Part shown: in pieces, positions 44,774 through 56,622 of the stretch | Layout: every line of letters starts with the position of its first letter | Position numbering within the stretch: the stretch's first letter is position 1 | NCBI GenBank assembly: GCA_963556145.1 | Contig: OY744466.1 | Span: forward strand, 4,960,001 to 5,024,000 | Direction of reading: 5' to 3' | Source of the DNA: Hygrocybe punicea | Taxonomy: Eukaryota; Basidiomycota; Agaricomycetes; Agaricales; Hygrophoraceae | DNA length: 64,000 bases | The notes under the pieces: generated by a model | What the model was told of the DNA's origin: nothing | The model's input: only the letters and a program-made list of their open reading frames with translations | Databases searched by the model: none | Translations under genes and position numbers: made by a program

Positions 44774-47643
44774 ATGGCCAAAAAACCCATGTCTACGTCT
44801 ACTCCTGCCATGGGCATCAATGCACCGTGCCAACTATGGTCTTCCCAGCACGCACCCACCGTGGAATTGCATTTCGTGCACTCGAAGGGGAACTCCAAAC
44901 TTTCTTCCCACAGAAGTGTTCGTGAAAGACAAGGAAGAGCCCTGCTCCCTGTGAATGGCACGTCGAATGGGGACACCATGGATTCTCCCTGCCAACCGCG
45001 AGCTCCTGGTAGCCCTGGTGCTGAAGAAGGATCCAACACGTTGGACACACTTGACGGAGTACACGCGCCGGAGGTGGACAAAGGAGATCCCGATCAGGTG
45101 AAGGGTACTGAGGACGCGGCCGTCGAGGGTGTACTTGACGATGAAGGCGATTCAGTGGTCGGTGACGGACTTGATCCAGACGCTGAGGGCCAGGTGCCTC
45201 AGGTGAGCATTCAGTTTGTTTTCTGTGCCTTCGGCTGACTTGAGCTTTTATTCTTTACTTCATGTGCAGGCCGCCGCTGATGAGGAAATTGCTCCCTCCC
45301 CGCGTGAATCCATTAGTGCCAAAGGGACCCCAGTCCCTAGTTTTTCCCAGCGGGAAGGGTCCCATGACAAACCTGGTTCGTACTCAGTCATCTCAATGAT
45401 GCCTCGACTGTTAACTATTGCATTAGAGGGGTCTGGAACATCCGGCAGCGACTACTCTGAGGCGCGGCAGGTGAAAGCTGCTGAGCGTCGCAGGGAGACA
45501 GAACGAGGCCATAAAGCTAGTGATATGGAATCAGAGGATGCACGCGTAGACCGTGAACTCTCCGGGGATGCTGTTACAGAGGATGACAACTCTGCAGTTC
45601 GATCACCTACCAATAAGTCGACCGATGCCCCGCAGGATGCTGACGATGGTGATGAAGAGGCGAATGATGCTCCCGAGGACCGTTGGGCCAAATCCCCTGG
45701 ACCGCTATCCAAAGCAGCTAAGGCAGAGGCACAGGCGTTTGCTGCCAGAGTCACCGCAGAGGCCAAGCAAATTGCTTGCAAACACAAGAAGAGCACGTGG
45801 GAAATTATGCTGGCGGCTGGCCTAGGTATTCGTACGTCTCGCTCGAAGAACCCCTTCAACATGTTCAAGAAGTGGTATGCGCACCACCATTCTAATGATG
45901 GCCGTAAGTTATTCGTGCTTACACCGTGCTTGCAGCTAATTCTCTGAGTGCAGAGAGCTACACGGAATATGGCAAAACCATGCATAAAGCCTATAAGACC
46001 ATGGTATTGTCAATTGAGGACCCCACTCAACGTGCTGAAGTCATGAAACCCATTTGGAATTTCACAGATGCCTTGGACAAGTCTGAGACTGGCGGACCTC
46101 ATACCCTCAAGTCGGTTGTGGCGACGATGCAGACCGCGAAGGATTAATTTACCAACTTGGTGAGTACATCAACTGTGTGTGTTCGCAGTCATCTCACCTC
46201 ACTCTCAGGCATCATCATATCGAAATTTAGAGGAAATTGAAGTTGTCGGCACCATCATCTACACTGGGTTGGATGTTGCCACCCGGCAAACGTCGTCCAT
46301 TTTCGCAGGGTCAGATGAGATGTTCGAGTTGATCAAGACCTACGACGTCGACCTCTGGCGAATTCTAGACACGATAACTACCAGCGTCAAGTGAGTTCCT
46401 GCACTTTACAATACTCCATTGCCTGACACCCTTGCCAGATCCATTGTGTATCGCAAGAGAGGGTTAAATATGCCAGCAGCAACCCTCGATGTAGAATGCC
46501 GAGGCCAAGAAGCCAATCGCGATCATGATCGCTGTGTTTTCACGGCCATGATGCAGGAGAGTCTTGGTACATATTTCCTGCGAGATTCAATGTATTTTTT
46601 GCTTACACTGTTACAGATAAACTTGATGGGGTGGTTGGGAAGAAATTCACTGGCCGAAGTGGCTGAAGACTGCCGCGAACCACCATCTCTGCCTTCAGGG
46701 TTGGCCCGACGATGTCACACCGCCTGGGCCCGGTTTTAACTTCAAGGCATTAGGCTCTCAATCGCTTAACCTCCTTGTCGGGGGTTACATCGAGAATGTG
46801 AAGAACAATAATACAAAAAATATCTTTCTGCACATCGTGTCATGGAGTGAAGGTGTGCAATTCCTGACTCACACATGAGTTTTTCTAAACTACAGCGCAG
46901 ATGATATTGCTCGCCCCGACAACGACCCTGTCAAGAGGATCATACCATTAGTTATATCAAGCTCCGGTGTTGCTCTCCGGCTCCTCAAGGATTGCCCAGA
47001 ATGGGCTTCCCGTGTTGATAAGAAGTTTCGTGCCAGGCATGGCTCCACGACCTCTAAACGGAAATATGTTGGTTGGGATGACGGCGAGGATACAGCCCAG
47101 CAAATGGGGGCACATGTCCGACAGCCCCGTGATCGTGTCAACCGCAAGTCAACGGAGCGGGAAGTCCTTGATGAGGATTCGCTTGAGTCGGATGATGGCA
47201 CTCGTCGTGCCAGCAGAAACCCCCGCGGTCATCGTCAGAAGCGGACTTACAGTGAGGATGAATCCACGACTGATGACCAAAGGAACGACAAGCGCCATAG
47301 GGTGGATTCCGAGGATGATACCTCAGAAATGCCGAGGGAGAAACAGTATCGACGGGCTGTTGGTGAATATCGTGCCCCTACGCAAGGTGCCCATCCCAAT
47401 GAGTCCAAGAGATGTTACCCACCAAAGAAACATTTTCTTGCACCTGCTGCAAGCCCGTTAATGCGACCAACAAAATGGTCTTGCTATGTGGGTGATGTTC
47501 AAGGTCATAGGAACAGGGACCATGGTGCCTCCAACCGATGGGTAAAGGGCGGCAGCAAACTGGCAACCACATCCGAAGCAGGCCCCTCCTGTTACAGAGA
47601 AGTCACGATGACTGACGAAAGTGGGAGTGATGACAATGATTAA
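44774..47643 (+). CDS. HMG-like accessory protein of the KDZ element
   Basis: Start ATG 44774 (MAKKPMSTSTPAMGIN). Seven or so exons with GT-AG borders. Acidic and Ser-rich N-terminal half, then a basic segment and a divergent HMG box: GIRTSRSKNPFNMFKKWYAH, ESYTEYGKTMHKAYKTM. Further conserved parts are VVGTIIYTGLDVATRQTSS, LDTITTSVK, ALGSQSLNLLVGGYIENVKN and LVISSSGVALRLLKDCPEW, followed by a long charged tail (RKSTEREVLDEDSLESDD). A divergent HMG-domain protein is a reported companion of KDZ transposases; a DNA-bending role is inferred. One in-frame TAA at about 46145 (TAKD*FTNL) suggests mild decay. Confidence 0.7.
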
Positions 47644-47829
47644 GAATGGACTAATATAGTTAGGTTGATCGGTCAGATTGAGCTGCGGCTCTTATATCCC
47701 CTGATTGGTAAGGACAATGTTTAGTTTGTTGGTAGAATTTTATGCAGATATGTGGGTGAATACAATGGACAAGTAATGTCTGGGAGAATAAAAGTCCTCT
47801 GGGACATACCAGATGGTACAGATGTAAGA

Positions 47830-49112
47830 AATCCCATGGGATAATTCTAAGAAATAGAAATCTCCCATGGGACATATCTATGGTAGAATAATGTCTCGTG
47901 GTATAAGTTTCACTATCCCATGGGACATCTCTACAGTAGAATACATGTCCTGTGGTATAATTCAAACAAATGGAAATATCCCATGGGATATATTGAGGGT
48001 AGAATAAATGTCCCGTGGTATAATTTAAAATATCCCATGGGACATATCTATGGTAGAATAAATGTCTCATGGTATAATTTGAAATATCCCATGGGACATA
48101 TCTACAGTAGAATAAATGTCCCGTGATATAATTTGAACAAATGGAAATGTCCCATGGGATATATCCATGGTAGAGTAAATGTCCCGTGGTATAATATCCC
48201 ATGGGACAAATCTATGATAGAATAAATGTCCTGTGGTATAATTCAAACAAATGGAAATATCCCATGGGATATATCTACGGTAGAATAAATGTCCCATGGT
48301 ATAATTTAAAATATCCCATGGGACATCTCCACAGTAAAATAAATATCCCATGGTATAATTCAAACAAATGGAAATATCCCATGGGATATATCTACGTTAG
48401 AATAAATGTCCCATGGTATAATTTAAAATATCCCATGTGACATATCTATGGTAGAATAAATGTCCTGTGGTATAATTTTAACTATCCCATGGGACATCTC
48501 TACAGTAGACTAAATGTCCCGTGGTATAATTTGAACAAATGGAAATGTCCCATGGGATATATCCATGGTAGAATAAATATCCCGTGGTATAAGTTCAATA
48601 TAATGGAAGCATCCCATGGAACACATTTACATCCCATGGGAAATATTCATGGTCAAATAAATGTCCTATAGTATATTTCCTCAAAATCAAAGTATCCCAT
48701 GAGAAATATTCATAGTAGACTAATGTCCCATGGGACACATTTGTGTGCCAGTTAGTGTCCCACAGTCTTCTTCTGCATTGGTAACATATCCCTTGGACTA
48801 TGATTTTGTAGATTCTCAAAATATATATTGTCCCGTACTTCAGCCAAATATAAGCTCTAGAATCCCATGGTACTCATATTTAGACCATGGTTCTCTTTCA
48901 AATTTATCCCTTGGGATATTTAATCATCTGCTGGGCCTCTTTTGAAAGTGTCCCATTTTAGCCGTGGTCTGAAAATATATCCCATTGGTGAAATGTCCCT
49001 GGGACTAATAAATTGTCCCTGGGAAGACCAGGCCTGGTAGAACACTTAGATGGAACACAACATACCGTTATGTTACATCTAACTAGATGTACAATAGTGG
49101 TGGACTGAAGTG
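47830..49112. repeat. right TIR of the KDZ element (TCCCATGGGA minisatellite)
   Basis: Reverse complement of 39176-40425 with a few percent difference and small differences in unit number. The outermost 150 bases are essentially identical to the left end. Confidence 0.9.
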
Positions 49113-49138
49113 GCTCGTAAAGCCTATCCACACCTGAG

Positions 49139-50274
49139 TAGTGTTTGAAGGTCCGGTCCCTAGGACTGGGAAAAAACCGGGACCTAACCGGACCAGACCG
49201 GAAAAAAACCGGACCTCGGTTGAGGTTCATCCTTTTTTCTCATTAAAAAACCAGTTGCGGTTAACTTAACTTACATTACTAAGGACCGGGTTGCAACCAG
49301 TTTTAACCGGTTGCAACTGGACTTGCAGTCTACACGAAGTAATATTTATTTATTAAACTAATTAGACTACAACTTAGGGAGATGAGGCTGGGTTTATATA
49401 GGCCGTGTGGCGTGCGCACGGACCATGTCAACAAGTTTGGCCACAAATGCTGGCCAAACAAGAACACTAACGAGTACCTATTTCCCACATCGACCAAGAC
49501 CGCAGCAAACAACCACGACGGCCACAAGGAAGCGAGAAAAGGCAGCGGGGGGTGGTGCGCCCACTCCCGCTGCAGAAAAAGTATGTTTTTCATTTTCATT
49601 TTTCATTTATTGTTCTATGCTAATTCCTGACCAACATGATGACCCACGCCAACGGAGCCACCAACGCACCCGTCAACACACTGCCCACGCGTCCGACGCG
49701 ACCACCACTGCCACCATCAACGGGACCGCCAACGCTGCCATCAACGGGGCCGCAACGCCCCCACCAAAACGCCAACACCCACCACTGGGGGCCATCAACG
49801 CCGCAGGTCCGCCAACGCCGTCATCAATGGGGCCGCAATGCCCCCACCAACACGCCAACACCCCCACCACTGGGGGCTGTCAACACAACGGGACTACCAA
49901 CGCCGTCGTCAACGGGGCCGCAACGCCCACACCCCAGTCCACCTCGCATCCACACGGCGACGCGTCAATTGACGTGTGTCCGGTTTTGCGAGGTTGAAGA
50001 GAGTGTGTGGGTGTGCAGAAAGACTCACCAATGGGGTCGCCAACGGCCCAACACGCCCCCAAAACCATCAGTTATTAATTATTAAGAATGATTTAGCTAT
50101 TTAGATAATTAGCGTGATTTTCCCCGGTTGGGTCCACCCAAAATCAAAAAATGAACCGGTCCTCATAGGTCCGGTTCAGGTTTTTGACAAATTGTGCGAT
50201 GAGTTAACCGGTCCGGTTCCGGTTAATGTCCAAAAATGGCAAAAAACCGGACTGGACCGGACTTTAAAACACTA
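49139..50274. mobile_element. 1.14 kb hAT-like non-autonomous element
   Basis: The ends TAGTGTTTGAAGGTCCGGTC (49139) and ..GGACCGGACTTTAAAACACTA (50274) are inverted. The perfect 8-bp direct repeat CACCTGAG lies at 49131-49138 and 50275-50282. Subterminal CCGGTCC/GGACCGG motifs are frequent on both sides. The interior has a GC-rich CAACGGGGCCGCCAACGC minisatellite (49640-49930) and the CAATTG palindrome block. No transposase. It sits in E2, about 20 bases from the KDZ insertion. Confidence 0.92.
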
Positions 50275-50282
50275 CACCTGAG

Positions 50283-50745
50283 GACTACTCGGTTTAGTTT
50301 TGCCCAATGTGGTCCTGCTCTGATGAATCGCTGTACATCAACCAATAGCAGTTTGGTTGTTTTCGCCCAGTTTAGTGAGCTCGTGAATCTACAAAATGAA
50401 GTGGCACTGACTTGTCTGAGGATAGCTTGCTTCGTCATGTCATGTCAAGTCACCCTCAGGCCCATGTCGGTTCGCGAATGATGAACATTGCCCCAGAGAG
50501 CCTACTTGTTCAAGACCATCTAGGCCGCCCAAAGCATCGCCGGTCATTTCCTGTACCGATGGCTCTGCAGCCATCATCTCTTGCTCACCTTGTCCCTCTG
50601 GCTGCCATTCCGTGTCTTGCCGAGAATTCTGTTCGATGACATTCGGTGGCGCTGCCCAAGGATTAGCCTCGTTGTCCGCCATGGTGACATCGATGTCTAC
50701 GTGGGGCATGGCAAGGCTGACCATGTTCGACAAGGTTGAGAACAT
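50283..50745 (-). pseudogene. orphan E2, 5' exon
   Basis: The - strand start MFSTLSNMVSLAMPHVDIDV at 50745 mirrors protein E (MFSMLRFS...). It is followed by a Gln/Glu-rich stretch (NSRQDTEWQPEGQGEQEMMA). The next part (RAELTKL-like) runs into the hAT and KDZ insertions before resuming at 39168. TTTTTATACATA at 50776-50787 on the + strand gives a TATA-like box on the coding strand. Confidence 0.5.
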
Positions 50746-52140
50746 GATAGAGTGGTGTGTGTGTGGTTCAGGACATTTTTATACATAACCAAGCGGTCTA
50801 GGGATAGGAGCGGAATAAATTGTAACAATAAGTACGTGACTGTCAGAGAATGACTCCCTGCCCACTGACCGAATAAGGAAGCCGCCATATCCAAATGAGG
50901 AAACTGCTTCCTATTGCCCTGCGAAACCACCGCTATGATTCAACCAGCGGCTCCCACCATGAAACTGCTCAGGGTAAGCGATGGATCATCTGCACGGTTC
51001 CTTCTTCATATTCGTTCCAATTCTCCGATCCAATGGCCCTGACATATTCCATATTCCAACTCCTTATCCACTCACACTCAATCTTTCCATATTTGTACAC
51101 AATCGTTATTTCCAAAGTATAGTACAAATGGTTTGAATTGTTATTTGGACATACAGCTGTTCTGCTGACTCTTCCAAGACCTATGAGAGTTCTCATGCTG
51201 TTTGTCCATTGCCTAGTGTGTTGTTCCTGTCGTCGCACCGAGCTCCGGCTGCCAAGTTCTTCATATGCAGCTTGAGGCTATCTCGAACAGGCCAATAGTC
51301 TGCATACTTTTTGAGCTCTTCAAATTTAACTGCCATCTTTCCCACTGTTGAGTGAGCCAGTGCTGATCAAGCAAGACTCTTCCCTACCCTCATCACAGAT
51401 TAGATTGACCAGCTCTTTTTTCTGAGAGGCATAACTCTTCGTGGGACTGAGCATCCTTGCTGCTTGCTTACATACAAATTTCTGTTACAGTCAATACCTT
51501 GAAATCTTTATATCCAGTGAGTCATACCTCGATTTCTTCAAATCGTTTTGCATCCCAATTTACTGCATGCTCCAGGTTATAGCCACCTCGACCTGGCTGT
51601 GCCACTTCACCGTGTGGCTTCGGAATTTCCTCTCCAGGGACTGATTACTCTGACAATTCTGACAATTCCAAACAACAACTTTGGCTGTCGTCGGAATAGA
51701 TTTCGTCGATGTTAACACCAATTGGCATTGGATTTAGCCTAGCTGCATGTTCAACTCAAGTGGTAGTAGGTGGTGGCGGGCTTGGAGTTTTGATATCAAA
51801 GTGTATATGGGTTGTCAGAAGTGGTAGATGCCTTCGGATGACGGGAATGGCCGTCATTCAATGATGAGTGTCAGACAGAGGATGCAGTATATGTACTACT
51901 GATTACACAAGCCCCGTGTAACATCGTTCACACATAACACCAATTGTTGTATTCCTGAGTCAAATTAAAACCTGTGACTTTGTCATCATGATTGACTCCT
52001 GCAATTAATTTATGAAGACAATAATCAAGGGGCTACATATGTCTCCACCATTAGTACATTGTAACTCGTCCAACTTCTACAACCATGAACACAGCCCAGC
52101 TGAAACAAGTGATACTTCTCCTTCCGTAAATTGACGATGC
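50746..52140. other. divergent interval between E2 and the second WD40 gene
   Basis: No recognisable gene. Short frames (50895-51122, 51441-51644) have compositions typical of non-coding DNA. It should hold the promoters of E2 (-) and WD40 (+). Confidence 0.4.
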
Positions 52141-52159
52141 TAAAAGATATTATAGGATT

Positions 52160-52672
52160 ACAGCCTGATTGCTCGCCTCAAAGGCCACACTCAGCCCATC
52201 CATTGTCTTGCCTTCAACAACAAGGGAAACCTACTTGCCAGTGGAGGTAATATCCTTGGAGGCTATTTATATTTCCCTGACCCAAGCACTACCAGGTGAC
52301 GATGAAACAGCTCATATTTGGGTGGTAAAAGGCTTTAAATGCTTACAAATCCTTCACAATGGGAGCCATAGATGGGGACAAGTAACATGCATGAAATGGC
52401 TGAGTCCAGAAAATAATCATGGCGAAACTTTGTGCTTTGGATTGGGCCGAGGCCTGATTTTAATCTATGAGCAACACAAAGTAAGTGCAATCATCGTTCA
52501 ACAGAACGGTGACCAAAGATGCGCATTAGGGAAATTTGGTTCAGCTGTCATCAACGGTTGCTTTTGATTTTGATTGCGTGGAAGCCTTTGCATATGACCC
52601 AAAACACAATCGACTTGCGGCTTCTAGCCACAACAGGGCAGTAAAACTCTGGAGTATCAAAAAAAGCGGTGA
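52160..52672 (+). pseudogene. WD40-repeat protein, truncated relative of B
   Basis: The exons read YSLIARLKGHTQPIHCLAFN, NKGNLLASGG, intron GTAATATCC...ACCAG, DDETAHIWVVKGFKCLQILH, WGQVTCMKWLSPENNHGETL, CFGLGRGLILIYEQHK, a frame change near 52555, then VEAFAYDPKHNRLAASSHN and VKLWSIKKSG. Block by block it matches WD40 gene B in the 18.6 kb element. The distal half of B has no counterpart here, so the copy is truncated after 52672. Confidence 0.65.
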
Positions 52673-52937
52673 GTCACACACATCTTCCTGGTTACGAGTC
52701 CCTATTAGGGAATCATTTTGTATATGGTCAGTTTTCAGTTCAGGGTCAAAAACGCCACAAACGCCAATTTGCCTTACCGTGGGAACAAATTTAACAAACT
52801 GTGGGAACAAATTTGAATTCCTGGGAATAATTATGAAACTGTGTGACCTTCTTCCTCTTGTAACTGTGAGAACTTATTGTCCTAATCAGTGTGAACAATA
52901 AGGTCGGAGCCAAATTTGTAATGGTGAGAATGTCTGA

Positions 52938-53459
52938 TCAGAGCTGCCGAACTTGGAATTGTGAATGAGCTCCACTCTCACAAGTTGTTTGGTAAAGAAG
53001 TGTATTCAGAAATATAGAATAGTAACAAAGTCTGACACTCACATGATGCATATGTGTCCTGAATGAAGTTGAAGAATTCTTGTTTGCTATGATCTTGAAT
53101 TGCAATCGAGCTTTGTCCAGCTTGGAAACATCTGTTTTCAACAGAATCCCCTGTGTTTTGAATCATCTTGGATAGCATGAGGTATTATTAAGATTCATGG
53201 TATGAGGGCATGTGCACTTACCTCAAGTTATCCAAAATTGTTCTGACAATGTCCAAGATCCATGAGTTGTGTCCTGGTGGCAATATGTGTGGACATGTCT
53301 TTTCCACTCAGCAAAAAAGACGAGTGACTCAATGTCAGTCTGACCAAACCAGACTATTTGATGCATGGGCCTGACATTGGTTATATTGATTCTCTTGCAC
53401 ACTGGCCATAACTCAATTATACAATTATCTACAGTGTTTTTGACAGATGTCAAAGACAT
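52938..53459 (-). pseudogene. decayed relative of orphan G
   Basis: The - strand piece 53459-53223 reads WFGQTDIESLVFFAEWKRHV and HTYCHQDTTHGSWTL. The next piece reads SSIAIQDHSKQEFFNFIQDT. They align with protein G: WFGQTYVEPLAKIGEWWVFL, VHTHCNKETKSWMWD, GSIAIRDQGKQQFFDFVRST. Several stops and frame changes are present. It adjoins the inverted repeat starting at 53384. Confidence 0.5.
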
Positions 53460-55380
53460 TCCTTGTATTTATTTAATTTTTGTGACTGGGAAACCTCTGC
53501 CGAATGGATGAACAGATCGAACGCTGTCTGTCAGGGGTCTGGGAGCTGTGACACATTTTATTTTCCTACAAACTACCATACAACAGTTGTATGATCGTTT
53601 ACAGCATATTCAACACATGGGCATGATGTTGGTTGTGTTGATTCTCTTTACCCACTGCCCACAAAAAAATTCCACAGCCATAGTGTAGATGGCTGTGGAA
53701 TTTTATTATGGCCAGTGGGCAAGATAATCAACCTAACCAATGTCATGGCCATGTGTCAAATATGCTGTAGTGGGTTGTACAACTGTTGTACGGTATTTGT
53801 AGGAAAACAAAATGTGTCACAGCTCCCAAACCCCTGGTGATGTTATGTGAAAGTTTGTTTCACCAAGAATTACCGGAGTTGACTTTGTTCAGGTACCTTC
53901 TTGTTGTTTGTGGGTTTCTAATATCCAAATAACCTATCAGGAAGGGATTTATGGGTATATGTACTATATGAATCAATAGAATGTAATAGTGAGGTTTCTT
54001 CAATTAAGAATTGAGACTTTGAGTAGGGATGAATAGCAATTGGGTGTGTGATGTACTGAAAATACTAATATTCACTACTGGAATATAAAAATATGAACTA
54101 ATGAATACTGATAACAATATTCGCCAGTTGAATATGAACTGTTTTGGCTACAGGGCCTATTCAATCAAGAGTATCTCTGGGTATTATAATATCTGACTTA
54201 AATCCAAAGCTTCAAACGCACATTGGCTACTAGTTCAGGGATATCTTTAATACCTTTTGAATACTCTGTTTTGTTTAGGATAAAATCTTAACCTTAGAAG
54301 TGTATCTAGCTGACTAATGCTGACTAATGAATTGATTGGACTGAGTGAACTGAGTGAATTCTCCTTGATGACAAGGGGAACTCAGAGAATGATAGAATAA
54401 GAGTGAACTAGACTGGATTGAAAGCACTAGCTACTACAATGAGTAACTACTAGTACTAATAGAATGAGGGATCACACTGTGTGAACCCAACTAGGAGTGA
54501 CTACTGAGTGGTGAGGGGGAAATCCTACTGACTACTGGAATTTGGGGGCCCTATTTATACTGTTGGAGAACAATGGGGGACTGAGAACAATAGGAAAGTG
54601 AGTACAATAGGACTGAGTCATGAGAACAATGGATGGCATCAAAGAGGCTGTGAACAATGGGCTCTATCTCCATTTGGACTGTTTAGAACAAAGGACTGCT
54701 CAGAACAATAGACCATTGTCTTTATGTAAGCAGACTATCACAATCACTCTCTGATGCATCCTATCTTATCACTATCTTATCATCCTCTTGTTCACATCTT
54801 ATCTAATCATTTCCCATTATCTAGCTGAGCCGCTTTTGATCAATACAAGTAAACAAGATTTGTAAACAATCCATTACTGCTAATATAGGTAGAAACGCTA
54901 GTTGGGCTTGTCTCCTTACACGTGCAATACAGAGAAATATATAATAAATACTAATGAGTGGGGGATGCGCCTCTGTACACCATACATAAACGGCTAAGTC
55001 TGGGCATTGCTAGTGAAGCCATAATAAATGATATAAAGGTAAGCATATATGCTATTTGTGTCTGTTCAGTAGCATGCATAACGTGGAAAGGCATAAAATG
55101 GGTACTAATGAGTGTAGGTGTGCATCCATAGTGTTGCACTTAAATATCTAAGTCTGTGGTCCGATGGTAAACCCATGACATTACACCCAAAACCATTTGG
55201 GGTCATGACAACGAACGGCGTTCGATCTGTTTGTCAACCGTTCGGCAGAGGTTTCTCAGTCACAAAATTTAAATAAATACAAGAAATGTCGTTGACATCT
55301 GTTGAATATGCTGTAGATAATTGTATAATTGAGTTATGGCCAGTGTGCAAGAGAATCAATACAACCAATGTCAGGTCACA
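53384..55380. mobile_element. about 2 kb element with 150-bp inverted repeats
   Basis: CTGACATTGGTTATATTGAT TCTCTTGCACACTGGCCATA at 53381 and onward to GAAACCTCTGCCGAATGG (53500) is repeated in reverse complement at 55208-55380. The interior has no recognisable gene (53850-55205 is AT-rich) and includes a nested palindrome at 53532-53840. Exact tips and target duplication are not resolved. Confidence 0.6.
53532..53840. repeat. 0.3 kb palindrome (MITE-like)
   Basis: The arms GGGAGCTGTGACACATTTTA TTTTCCTACAAA (53548) and TTTGTAGGAAAACAAAATGT GTCACAGCTCCC (53798) are reverse complements. Pairing continues inward to a perfect hairpin around TTCCACAGCCATAGTGTAGA TGGCTGTGGAA near 53670-53700. Confidence 0.8.
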
Positions 55381-55535
55381 GTATTTTTTTATGGCCAGTG
55401 GACAAGACAATAAATACAACCAATGCCATAATGTTCGATTAAATCGTGGTTGGTGACATATTTAAAGATACAAATATGGATTTGTAATATCTACAAGGTA
55501 CTTGTAGAATACACTCAAAAACGTGTCTGCAAAAG

Positions 55536-56622
55536 TAGTGTTGCTGTAGTTCGGTTCGGAACCTAGCCGAACCCGGTTCAAACCCCGAACCGAACCCTAA
55601 GTTCGGTCTAAGTTCAGCCAAGTGCTGAACCGGACCACGGGTTCAGTTCCGGGTTTCAAGGCCCGCCGGATTTCCTGAATGTCTCCAAACCGCGTTCAAA
55701 CTGCGAACGCGGATATTTTTAAGGTATTGATTTCATTTGTTTTTCGTATTTCTTTACTTACTATTTCGTGTTAAACGGCATCATGTGACCGGCCGTGACC
55801 TTTCACGCAACACCGTGACAGCAACATCAATGCGGGTTGAACACAACACAATTTGTGTTGTGTTCATCAAGGTATGTTTCGATTTTTTCTTAACTTTACT
55901 AATGTTATTTGCGACAGGCAACTCGACCGCGACCACATCACGACCACACCCACCTTGGCACAAGTTGAATGCCAACGCCAACGCAATGCCAAGGGACGCG
56001 GGACAGCAGCAACACCACCACCACCACCACCACCACCACCACCACCAGCGGCAACGGCAACGGCAACAGCAACGGCAACGGCAACCAGGCAATGACAACG
56101 GCAATGGCCAGCAGCAGCAGCAACAGCGGAAGCAGCAGCGCCGGCAGCAACGGCAGCAGCAGCAGCGGCAACAGCAAAAGCCATCCAACGGCAACGACAA
56201 CCACGACGGCCAGCAGCAGCAGCAGCAACAGCGGCAGCAGCAACGGCAGCAACGGCGGCAGCAGCAGCAGCAGCAACGGCCATGACAGCAGCAGCAGCGC
56301 CAGCAGCGCCAGCAACAGCAGCAGTGGCAGCAGCAGCAGCAGCAGCAGCGCTGGACAGCTCCCCCACAGCCCAACTACCTCGCGAAGTGCAGCGCCGTAT
56401 CAATTGATACGTGCCTGCCATTCGCGAGGAGAACAGAGCTCATGGGGTGAGCCCACCTCGGTCTGGGGTTCAGACCACATCTGAACCCAGACCGAATGCA
56501 GAGAGACGGTTCGATGCCGTCTGGGTTCCGGTTTGGCGCAGGGCCAAACCGGACCCGAAGTTCGGTCCGCGGTTCCGCCAAAAAGGGTCGGAACTGGACC
56601 GAACTGAACTTCGGCAACACTA
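55536..56622. mobile_element. 1.09 kb hAT-like non-autonomous element
   Basis: Ends TAGTGTTGCTGTAGTTCGGT (55536) and ..AACTTCGGCAACACTA (56622). The flanks TGCAAAAG (55528-55535) and CGCAAAAG (56623-56630) are an 8-bp duplication with one mismatch. Subterminal GGTTCGG/CCGAACC motifs are frequent. The interior has CCA, CAACGG and CAG microsatellites (55980-56350) and the CAATTG palindrome block at 56378-56432. The long Gln, Ser, Ala or Cys frames are products of the microsatellite. Confidence 0.88.

Larger units (their letters stand above)
39176..49112. mobile_element. 9.9 kb KDZ transposon with transposase and HMG-like gene
   Basis: The outer tips CACTTCAGTCCACCACTATT (39176) and the reverse complement ending GGACTGAAGTG (49112) are inverted. 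They are flanked by the direct repeat GCTCGTA at 39169-39175 and 49113-49119. The TIRs are about 1.25 kb and mostly consist of a TCCCATGGGA-bearing minisatellite. Inside, a KDZ transposase (-) and an HMG-like protein (+) diverge from a shared intergenic region, the pair reported for fungal KDZ elements. It is inserted in orphan gene E2. A 7-bp duplication with a CACTT tip is unusual enough to be worth noting. Confidence 0.9.

Noticed and set aside
50283..52672. Right end of the second CACTA-like element
   Set aside because: Looked for a GTCAGCAGTG- or GTCAGGTGTG-like tip after the WD40 copy; none found, so the right boundary is left open.
55737..56484. Polyglutamine, polyserine, polyalanine and polycysteine frames
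   Set aside because: All arise from CAG/CCA/CAACGG microsatellites inside a non-autonomous hAT-like element.
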